A stretch of 11,517 nt of DNA from Actinomycetes bacterium (GTDB lineage Bacteria; Actinomycetota; Thermoleophilia; Solirubrobacterales; 70-9). Of this stretch, positions 6,722 through 11,517 are shown in pieces. Every line of letters begins with the position of its first letter. Within the stretch, counting starts at the first letter, position 1. A program made the translations under genes and the position numbers. Location of the stretch: NCBI GenBank assembly GCA_023434465.1, contig JAEYSQ010000081.1:1-11517 (forward strand), given 5' to 3'. The notes beneath the pieces are model-generated. The model worked only from the letters and a program-made list of their open reading frames with translations. It had not been told where the DNA came from and made no database searches.

Positions 6722-7381
6722 CTATTTGCTCGGGTCCGCGACTATGCGGATGTACGGCTTGGGCTCTTCCCACTCGCCGAAGATTTCCTTGGCCTGGTCG
6801 TTGTTGACCGAACCGGAGATGATCACGTCATCGCCGCTGTTCCAGTTGGCCGGGGTGGCGACCTTGTGGTTGGCGGTCAGCTGCAGCGAGTCGATCACCC
6901 GCAGAACCTCGTCGAAGTTCCGTCCGGTGGTCATCGGGTAGACCAGGATCAGCTTGATCTTCTTGTCGGGTCCGATCACGAAGACGTTGCGGACCGTCTG
7001 GTTGTCGGCCGGGGTGCGGTCGGCCGCGTCACCTTCGACCTCGGCCCCGAGCATGCCATATGCCTTCGAGATCTTGAAGTCGGCGTCGGAGATCAGTGGG
7101 TAGTTCGGGGCCGTGCCCTGGGTTTCCTCGATGTCCTTGGCCCAGTCGTTGTGCTTGTCGAGCGGGTCGACCGAGAGGCCGATGATCTTCACGCCACGCT
7201 CGTCAAAGGCAGGCTTCGCGTTGGCCATGTAGCCGAGCTCGGTGGTGCAGACGGGGGTGAAGTCCTTCGGATGCGAGAAGAGGACCGCCCAGGAATCACC
7301 GATCCATTCGTGGAAATCGATCGTTCCTTCGGTGGTTTCGGCGGTGAAATTCGGTGCTTCCTGTCCCAGCTGTAGGGCCAT
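6722..7381 (-). CDS. 1-Cys peroxiredoxin (Prx6-type, AhpC/TSA family)
   Basis: A 219-residue cytoplasmic thiol peroxidase reducing H2O2, organic peroxides or peroxynitrite. The thioredoxin fold carries the peroxidatic motif HPKDFTPVCTTELG with C45 as the sole cysteine of the whole protein, so there is no resolving Cys: a 1-Cys enzyme. The downstream TVRNVFVIGPD holds the conserved Arg, and YPMTTGRNFDEVLRVIDSLQL with the extended C-terminal arm to PADPSK is typical of the Prx6 class and its usual length near 220. Start chosen at ATG 7381-7379, which has AAGGAG (7393-7388) six bases upstream; an in-frame TTG five codons earlier lies over that SD and is unlikely. It has its own AT-rich upstream region. 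It is convergent with the P450. Peroxynitrite removal would fit the nearby NO reductase, by inference. Confidence 0.95.
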   Translation of the reverse strand: MALQLGQEAPNFTAETTEGTIDFHEWIGDSWAVLFSHPKDFTPVCTTELGYMANAKPAFDERGVKIIGLSVDPLDKHNDWAKDIEETQGTAPNYPLISDADFKISKAYGMLGAEVEGDAADRTPADNQTVRNVFVIGPDKKIKLILVYPMTTGRNFDEVLRVIDSLQLTANHKVATPANWNSGDDVIISGSVNNDQAKEIFGEWEEPKPYIRIVADPSK

Positions 7382-7387
7382 GCTGTT

Positions 7388-7393
7388 CTCCTT
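7388..7393 (-). promoter_or_regulatory. Ribosome binding site of the peroxiredoxin gene
   Basis: AAGGAG on the minus strand, six bases before ATG at 7381. It selects this start over the TTG at 7396-7394. Confidence 0.8.
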
Positions 7394-7416
7394 CAAAGAT
7401 TTGAACTTATGCTTCC

Positions 7417-7458
7417 ACTATAGCCCATATGTACCTGATACTTGATCGGGATATAGGT
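7417..7458 (-). promoter_or_regulatory. Peroxiredoxin promoter: TATAGT -10 with upstream imperfect dyad
   Basis: TATAGT (7422-7417, minus strand) is a good -10, placing transcription start near 7410 with a leader of about 28 bases. No TTGACA-like box sits at 17 bases. Instead an imperfect inverted repeat, ACCTgATA (7433-7440) and TATAGGT (7452-7458), covers the -35 region, which suggests control by an activator or repressor. The 84-base gap is strikingly AT-rich for this genome. Confidence 0.4.
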
Positions 7459-7465
7459 ATTTAGC

Positions 7466-7954
7466 TCAAATGGTGCTTCCGGCATCGAGGAAACCAATCA
7501 GGGCCTCGGCTCCGTTCCGTTGCGAAGGACCGCCGGCCAGCCCACCCAGAAACCCCTCGCCGGTCATCAGGGCAAGCTTGTACTTCTCGCCGTCGGCCGT
7601 CTTCAGCTTCACCTCGATCGAGGAGGCATTCATGATCGCGGAGGTCGGTGAGCTACCCATCCCTCCTCCCCCGCCGTAGCTGCCCTTGGCGATCTCATCG
7701 CGACGGATGAAGACCGGCGCGGCACCGTCAAGTTTGCCCTTGCGGTCGAGCGGCTGGATGATCAGGCGACTCCCGGTCACCCCGACGGCGCTGACCGTCT
7801 GCTTGAACATGCTCCGCTGCCAATTGGCCGCGGCGACGCCGAGCAGCTCCTCTCCCGGATCGAGCAGCGCCCGCAGGTGGTCTCCGTGGATCCGCGCGAA
7901 GTCGTTCTTCCGCTCCTTCTCCGGCTGGTCTGACTTCTTCGGTTTGAGTTCCAT
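7466..7954 (-). CDS. Small PH/GRAM-like domain protein of unknown function
   Basis: A 162-residue soluble protein with no recognised enzyme motif. A charged Lys-rich start (1-25) is followed by ALLDPGEELLGVAAANWQ (29-46), GVTGSRLIIQPLDRKGK (58-74) and SSIEVKLKTADGEKYKLAL (111-129), an alternating strand pattern like bacterial PH (YokE/GRAM-type) domains. A glycine-rich loop (GSYGGGGGMG, 91-100) separates the halves and a short helix with EALIGFL ends the protein, as in PH folds. The ATG at 7954 has GGAG at 7963-7960, overlapping the stop region of the SnoaL-like gene one base upstream, so the two are co-translated. Family assignment is by pattern only; such domains can bind lipids or proteins, but nothing shows the ligand. 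Confidence 0.82.
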   Translation of the reverse strand: MELKPKKSDQPEKERKNDFARIHGDHLRALLDPGEELLGVAAANWQRSMFKQTVSAVGVTGSRLIIQPLDRKGKLDGAAPVFIRRDEIAKGSYGGGGGMGSSPTSAIMNASSIEVKLKTADGEKYKLALMTGEGFLGGLAGGPSQRNGAEALIGFLDAGSTI

Positions 7955-7955
7955 C

Positions 7956-8336
7956 TCAGCTCCGGATCACGTAAGAGGTGTAATTGACGATCGGGCTGTC
8001 GCTGCGGTTGCTCTCGAATTCGTAGATGTCGCAGAATCGGAACGTCGAGCCGCTCTCCATCTCGTAGCTTCCGTTCACTGCAGCGACCTTTCCGTGGGTG
8101 ATGAAGTGTTCGAACTCGGCCCGTCTGGCCTGCTTGGCAGCCATCGACTGAAGCCAGGCCCTCATCCCCTCCCGACCCCGGATCGTCCCTTCACCGACCA
8201 GCTCCCAGGTGACGTCCTCGGCCACGAAACCGAGCGTCTTCTCGATATCACCCTCGATGAAGGCGAGATTGAAGTCCCTCAGCCAGGCGGCCCGCGGTGA
8301 ATTGCCGCAACTCTCGGGCAGAACTACCTGGGTCAT
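7956..8336 (-). CDS. SnoaL-like (NTF2-fold) protein
   Basis: A 126-residue NTF2-like protein of the SnoaL/ketosteroid-isomerase-like type. The N-terminal helix LRDFNLAFIEGDIEKTLGF (19-37) is followed by VAEDVTWELVGEGTIRGREGMRAWL (38-62), the typical family opening, then beta strands HGKVAAVNG (81-89), FRFCDIYEF (99-107) and IVNYTSYVI (116-124). These folds act as small isomerases, hydrolases or ligand binders; the catalytic residues are not conserved enough to name a reaction. The ATG at 8336 lacks an SD but follows TAGGCT by six bases, so the message is probably leaderless. It is translationally coupled to the downstream PH-like gene and divergent from the FAH-family gene. Confidence 0.87.
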   Translation of the reverse strand: MTQVVLPESCGNSPRAAWLRDFNLAFIEGDIEKTLGFVAEDVTWELVGEGTIRGREGMRAWLQSMAAKQARRAEFEHFITHGKVAAVNGSYEMESGSTFRFCDIYEFESNRSDSPIVNYTSYVIRS

Positions 8337-8342
8337 GACCGC

Positions 8343-8348
8343 AGCCTA
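8343..8348 (-). promoter_or_regulatory. Candidate -10 element (TAGGCT) of the SnoaL-like gene, leaderless
   Basis: On the minus strand TAGGCT lies six bases before the ATG at 8336, the same element and spacing as before the P450 gene. No SD and no clear -35 are visible. The reading as a promoter rests on the repeated arrangement and on leaderless transcripts being common in actinobacteria. Confidence 0.38.
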
Positions 8349-8401
8349 GCGCGGGTCGTAGCCGGAGAAAGCGACAGGGACGGTCTGATTCACTTCCTCG
8401 C

Positions 8402-9085
8402 ATGAACCGAAACGACGACAGAGTGATTGAGGGCCTCAAGAGTCAAGTCGCGCTTCGTCGGACCGAGTTCGCCGATGCGCAGCGGTTGGGCTGGAAGTCC
8501 GGTTTCGGAACGAAGGTCGCCATGGAGGCCGTCGGCATCCAGCAGCCGCTGGTCGGGTTCCTGACGAAAGCCAGCCAGGTCGATTCCGGGGACTCGGTCT
8601 TGGTCGGCGATTGGACCAACCCGCTCTTCGAGGCCGAAGTCGCGGTCCGTATCGCTTCCGAGCTTGGTCCGGGTGCTTCCGCGGCAGAAGCTGCGGCCGC
8701 GATCGGCGGCATAGCGGCCGCAATCGAACTGGTCGACCTAACGCCAGTCAACGGAGTCGAAGAGATCCTCGCCGGCAACATCTTCCACCGTCGGGTAGCC
8801 CTCGGCGAGTTCACACCATGCGAGCCCGACACGCTCCAGGGGATCGAGCTGTTGGCCTCCATTAATGGGGAACCAGCCGAACCTGTCGACCCGCGAGTCC
8901 TGATCGGCGAGATCCCCTTGGTGATCGCCGCCCTCGCGGACCAGCTTGACCTCATCGGTGAAGCCATGAGTAAGAACGATGTCGTCATAACCGGTGCTGC
9001 GATTCCCCCATCTCCGATTCTCCCGGGCCAGCAACTTGAAGTCTCGCTCAGTAATGGCAGTCGAGTTAGCCTTCAGTCACGCTGA
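8402..9085 (+). CDS. 2-keto-4-pentenoate hydratase / fumarylacetoacetate hydrolase-family protein
   Basis: A 227-residue member of the FAH superfamily close to MhpD-type 2-keto-4-pentenoate hydratases and 4-oxalocrotonate decarboxylases, which act in meta-cleavage degradation of aromatics. Visible features are GWKSGFGTK (30-38) with the conserved Lys32, QPLVGFL (48-54), metal ligands E77 and E79 in FEAEVAV plus E109 in AAIELVD, and the C-terminal SKNDVVITGAAIPPSPILPG (190-209). Length is slightly under the usual 260, with a shortened N-terminus. No ring-cleavage dioxygenase or aldolase gene is nearby, so a stand-alone hydratase or decarboxylase on an unknown keto acid is as likely as a true meta pathway role. 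The ATG at 8402 has no SD and no clear promoter hexamer. Its stop is three bases from that of the convergent CorA-like gene. Confidence 0.88.
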   Translation: MNRNDDRVIEGLKSQVALRRTEFADAQRLGWKSGFGTKVAMEAVGIQQPLVGFLTKASQVDSGDSVLVGDWTNPLFEAEVAVRIASELGPGASAAEAAAAIGGIAAAIELVDLTPVNGVEEILAGNIFHRRVALGEFTPCEPDTLQGIELLASINGEPAEPVDPRVLIGEIPLVIAALADQLDLIGEAMSKNDVVITGAAIPPSPILPGQQLEVSLSNGSRVSLQSR

Positions 9086-9088
9086 GAT

Positions 9089-10264
9089 TCAACGCCGACG
9101 CCCGTACAGAAGCACCCAGCCTCCGAACGCGACGGCCCCCAGCACGGAGGCGACAATCATCACCAGAAGTCCGGTGTCTGCCTCCTGGCCGGGCAACCCG
9201 GTCACATCCGCGCCGTAGTAAGCGGCGACGAGGCCTGGCCAGAGCACCACGCCACCAACGAGACCGATAACCAGTGAAGTCCGTTGCATCCGTTGTTCTT
9301 GCGCCCTGAGGGTGCGAGATTGTTCTTCAGTTGCCGCTCCGGCCAAGAGCGCGTAGGCGGCATGCGTATCTCTCCTCAGGGACGCAATTTCGTCCGCGAG
9401 GGCAGTAGATCTCGCGAGCGCTTCATTTCGGACGACTCCGGGAAACCCCGGTTGATTGAGGGCTCGCCGACCAAGGCTTCTCTGGGCATGGTCAAGCCGA
9501 CCGAGGAACTTCCGGAGCTGAACCAGTTGGCTCTGGGAAGCTACGAGGCTTGCCCGTTCCACCTGAGTATCGAGTTCGCCGATCGCATCGAAGAATCCGC
9601 TCTCCCAATCGGCCAGGCAGGCACTGAACACTTCCGCCGAGTACTCGTGGTGGCGTAGCAACTCCTGAAGAAACCGCGCAAGCCGACTCGGACCCGAGAA
9701 ACCCGTAACCCGCGTCTGCCCCACGGACACCCTCGTGCCAGGTAGAACCCTGCGCTCTGGCCGGATCTCTTCTCCGGCGGAATCTCGCGGTGCCTGCCAC
9801 ATCGCCACGCACCAGTCGTCGCACACGACGAAATGGACCCCTAACTGGCACCAATCCCCGAACCGGTCGATCTGAACCGTTTCAAGACTGAACGTGTGCG
9901 AGTTCGGAACGCCGATATCAGCCCGGGCAATGCTGTCGAGCTGCCACCCGTGAACTGTCGAGGCACCTATTGCACTGACCTTGGCGGATATCTCGCGAGG
10001 CAAGATCAAATCAAGAACCTGCGCAACGCTTTCCTGATCTCCCCCGAAAGTCTCAAGGTAAGAAGTTCCCTCCTGTTTCAGAAGTCCTAGGTCCGGCGAT
10101 CTCGATGGAGATTCTCCTTCGAGTAAAAGCACCCTTTCTCCGGCAAACTCAAGGTTGGGCTCGCACGGCACGATGTCTTCGCAGTACTGCTCAAGCCTTT
10201 CGCCCTGAAGGAGGCGCACGTCCGCCTTTCCGTGAGATGGCCTGACCTGGACCTGGGCACTCAT
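9089..10264 (-). CDS. CorA-like (2-TM-GxN superfamily) membrane protein with degenerate GMN motif
   Basis: A 391-residue protein built like a CorA Mg2+/divalent cation channel: a large N-terminal cytoplasmic domain (1-200), a long helical stretch (about 205-328, ending in LRAQEQRMQRTS) and two C-terminal membrane helices (about 331-350 and 364-386). Between them the usual YGMN loop reads YYGADVTGLPG (349-359), so GMN is replaced by GAD, followed by the expected G-x-P-type turn and a basic tail GRRR. GMN is the selectivity loop in the family, so transport of Mg2+ is doubtful. The N-terminal domain (GDWCQLGVHFVVCDDWCVAMW, near 136-156, cut here to its Cys/Trp-rich pattern) is unfamiliar. Start chosen at ATG 10264: a TTGAAG-17-TATGGT promoter lies over the longer TTG-started frame (from 10321). 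Confidence 0.75.
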   Translation of the reverse strand: MSAQVQVRPSHGKADVRLLQGERLEQYCEDIVPCEPNLEFAGERVLLLEGESPSRSPDLGLLKQEGTSYLETFGGDQESVAQVLDLILPREISAKVSAIGASTVHGWQLDSIARADIGVPNSHTFSLETVQIDRFGDWCQLGVHFVVCDDWCVAMWQAPRDSAGEEIRPERRVLPGTRVSVGQTRVTGFSGPSRLARFLQELLRHHEYSAEVFSACLADWESGFFDAIGELDTQVERASLVASQSQLVQLRKFLGRLDHAQRSLGRRALNQPGFPGVVRNEALARSTALADEIASLRRDTHAAYALLAGAATEEQSRTLRAQEQRMQRTSLVIGLVGGVVLWPGLVAAYYGADVTGLPGQEADTGLLVMIVASVLGAVAFGGWVLLYGRRR

Positions 10265-10292
10265 AGTCGGACGTTGGCTCACGAGAGGGGAC

Positions 10293-10321
10293 ACCATACG
10301 TTCAGTTTTCGTCAACTTCAA
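10293..10321 (-). promoter_or_regulatory. Promoter of the CorA-like gene (TTGAAG-N17-TATGGT)
   Basis: On the minus strand, -35 TTGAAG (10321-10316) and -10 TATGGT (10298-10293) are separated by exactly 17 bases, predicting a start near 10287 and a leader of about 22 bases before ATG 10264. There is no SD before that ATG. A GTG at 10282 is an alternative start. Confidence 0.5.
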
Positions 10322-10406
10322 GCTCCAGGATCCCGAATCGACTCAGCCAGTCCTCCCAGAACGTGTGATTCCGGCTGCGCTGGGTACCACCGTTTCCGAC
10401 CTTTGA

Positions 10407-10412
10407 AGGAGG
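10407..10412 (+). promoter_or_regulatory. Ribosome binding site of the Ntn hydrolase gene
   Basis: AGGAGG, within GAAGGAGG (10405-10412), four bases before ATG 10417. It is the strongest SD in the window and fixes a start that places the catalytic cysteine at position 2. Confidence 0.85.
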
Positions 10413-10416
10413 CGAA

Positions 10417-11364
10417 ATGTGCACTGGGATCCGGTTTTCGGACGGCAACGGCAATCTCTACCTGGCCCGCAACCTGGATTGGACCAACGGTTACGGCGAA
10501 CAGGTGTTGTTGACCCCCACGGGGTACCAGCCCGAATCGCCATTCGGCGCCGTTACAAGTATCGGTCACGCAGTACTCGGCATGGGAATCGTGGAAGACG
10601 ACACTCCGCTCTACTTCGACTGTGGGAACGAGGCGGGAATCGCTGTCGCCGGTCTCAACTTCCCGGGCTACGCGCAGTATGCCTCGGAACCGGTCGACGG
10701 AGCAACGAACGTCGCCGCGTTCGAGTTTCCCCTGTGGGTGGCCGCGCAGTTCAGGAGCGTCGACGAGGTCGAAGCGGCGCTCGACGATGTGGCCATCGTC
10801 GACCGGCCGATCAACGAGAAGTATCCGAGCTCGCTTCTGCATTGGATCATCGGTGATTCAGAGCGCGCGATCGTCGTGGAATACACAAGTGATGGCATGA
10901 ACGTGTTCAACGACGACGTCGACGTTCTGGCCAACCAGCCCGGTTTCCGCTGGCATCACGAGAACCTGCGTAACTACCTCAACGCGGATCCGGATTTCCC
11001 GAAGGACACGGTGCTGGGACGGGCGCACCTGACCCCGTTCGGTTCCGGCTCGCACATGCGGGGAATACCGGGCGACTATTACTCGCCGTCCCGTTTCGTA
11101 CGTGCGGCATACGTCAACGCGCACTACCCGGAGAAGACAAGCGAGGAAGAGAACGTCAGTCGCGCGTTTCACACCCTGCAACAAGTCGCGATGGTGGACG
11201 GATGCGCGGCGATGGATTCAGGCGAATTCGAGAAGACCATCTACACCGGACTCTTCTCGTCCCAGACCGCGACCTACTACTGGAACACCTACGAAGACCC
11301 GGCGATCCGCAGCGTCGCGATGGCCGACTATGGGTCCGACGGAACTGAACTCGTGCTGGCGTAA
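10417..11364 (+). CDS. Choloylglycine hydrolase-family Ntn amidase (bile salt hydrolase/penicillin V acylase-like)
   Basis: A 315-residue N-terminal-nucleophile hydrolase that cleaves linear amide C-N bonds. The mature enzyme would start at C2 (MCTGIRFSDG) after Met removal, with no signal or pro-peptide, as in bile salt hydrolases. Family residues are visible: R18 and D21 in LARNLDWT, N81 in GLNFPGY, N173 in LANQPGF and an Arg in SRFVRAAYVN (R226 or R229). Family length is about 315-340. The true substrate may be conjugated bile acids, penicillin V, N-acyl homoserine lactones or another N-acyl amide; in a free-living actinobacterium quorum-signal or lipid amide hydrolysis is more plausible, by inference. 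It stands alone, divergent from the CorA-like gene, and no terminator is obvious between its stop and the tRNA. Confidence 0.94.
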   Translation: MCTGIRFSDGNGNLYLARNLDWTNGYGEQVLLTPTGYQPESPFGAVTSIGHAVLGMGIVEDDTPLYFDCGNEAGIAVAGLNFPGYAQYASEPVDGATNVAAFEFPLWVAAQFRSVDEVEAALDDVAIVDRPINEKYPSSLLHWIIGDSERAIVVEYTSDGMNVFNDDVDVLANQPGFRWHHENLRNYLNADPDFPKDTVLGRAHLTPFGSGSHMRGIPGDYYSPSRFVRAAYVNAHYPEKTSEEENVSRAFHTLQQVAMVDGCAAMDSGEFEKTIYTGLFSSQTATYYWNTYEDPAIRSVAMADYGSDGTELVLA

Positions 11365-11392
11365 AGCATCAGCACCGAAGGCCGACTCAAAA

Positions 11393-11466
11393 TCGGGGCG
11401 ACTGGATTTGAACCAGCGACCTTTCGACCCCCAGTCGAATGCGCTACCAAACTGCGCCACGCCCCG
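11393..11466 (-). tRNA. tRNA-Pro (anticodon GGG)
   Basis: A complete 74-base cloverleaf on the minus strand: acceptor CGGGGCG with CGCCCCG (7 perfect pairs, C1-G72 as expected for proline), D stem GCGC/GCGC, anticodon stem TTCGA/TCGAA around loop CTGGGGG with anticodon GGG, T-arm GCTGG-TTCAAAT-CCAGT, and discriminator A73. CCA is not encoded. TTTT follows directly, a possible weak end signal. It reads Pro CCC/CCU codons. The flanking frame of 80 residues across it is spurious. Confidence 0.96.
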
Positions 11467-11480
11467 TAGCGTGCGTGGAG

Positions 11481-11486
11481 ACTCTA
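11481..11486 (-). promoter_or_regulatory. Candidate -10 (TAGAGT) of the tRNA-Pro gene
   Basis: TAGAGT on the minus strand lies 14 bases before the tRNA 5' end, at a distance giving a leader of about eight bases. No convincing -35 is seen upstream before the window ends. Confidence 0.35.
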
Positions 11487-11517
11487 GCGGGAGATGGACT
11501 GGCGAGGCACCTCGCGC

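Noticed and set aside
7420..7456. OxyR-type ATAG/CTAT array before the peroxiredoxin
   Set aside because: Two ATAG tetramers are 33 bases apart, but the two intervening positions at 11-base steps do not match, and the outer pair has the wrong orientation.
10265..10321. Longer CorA-like protein starting at TTG 10321
   Set aside because: A well-spaced -35/-10 pair covers this stretch, so the start lies downstream.
11502..11515. Hairpin GCGAG-GCAC-CTCGC at the right edge
   Set aside because: A short GC stem with no T-run and no visible gene beside it inside the window, so it cannot be assigned.

Overview
The window is gene-dense, high-GC bacterial DNA that most resembles a soil or freshwater actinobacterium. 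A deep lineage such as Thermoleophilia/Solirubrobacterales is a guess from gene content, not proven. Supporting signs are the GC-rich codon use, GTG starts, starts without a Shine-Dalgarno (SD) site behind TANNNT hexamers, a class I-like HMG-CoA reductase, and a P450 resembling the mycobacterial CYP135/CYP138 group. Eleven protein genes (one cut by the left edge) and one tRNA cover nearly everything. No gene-free stretch exceeds 300 bases, and I see no insertion sequence, CRISPR array, rRNA or prophage gene.

Layout. (1) Positions 3-458, plus strand: C-terminal part of HMG-CoA reductase (mevalonate pathway). (2) Positions 455-5165, minus strand: a tight four-gene operon, read right to left. 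It holds a quinol-dependent nitric oxide reductase (norB/norZ type), a three-helix membrane protein with a four-cysteine cytoplasmic domain, a hemerythrin-domain protein and an MFS transporter. The first three genes are joined by 4-base ATGA overlaps. (3) Positions 5344-6660, plus strand: a cytochrome P450 divergent from the NO reductase operon, with a short shared regulatory region holding a perfect dyad. (4) Positions 6722-8336, minus strand: a SnoaL-like protein, a small PH/GRAM-like protein coupled to it, then a 1-Cys peroxiredoxin with its own AT-rich promoter region. (5) Positions 8402-9085, plus strand: a 2-keto-4-pentenoate hydratase/FAH-family protein. (6) Positions 9089-10264, minus strand: a CorA-like membrane protein with a non-canonical GMN position. 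(7) Positions 10417-11364, plus strand: a choloylglycine hydrolase-family Ntn hydrolase. (8) Positions 11393-11466, minus strand: tRNA-Pro(GGG).

How the genes fit together. The clearest unit is the NO-handling operon. The reductase turns NO into N2O with electrons from quinol; the hemerythrin could bind or sense O2/NO or store iron. The unnamed membrane protein carries cysteines spaced C-x26-C-x2-C-x5-C. That is the spacing of the NO-reactive [4Fe-4S] WhiB-like proteins, although the surrounding residues also resemble a domain of IS1182-type transposases. This protein is the best candidate for something undescribed here. The peroxiredoxin and P450 could belong to the same oxidative/nitrosative stress neighbourhood, but that link rests only on proximity.
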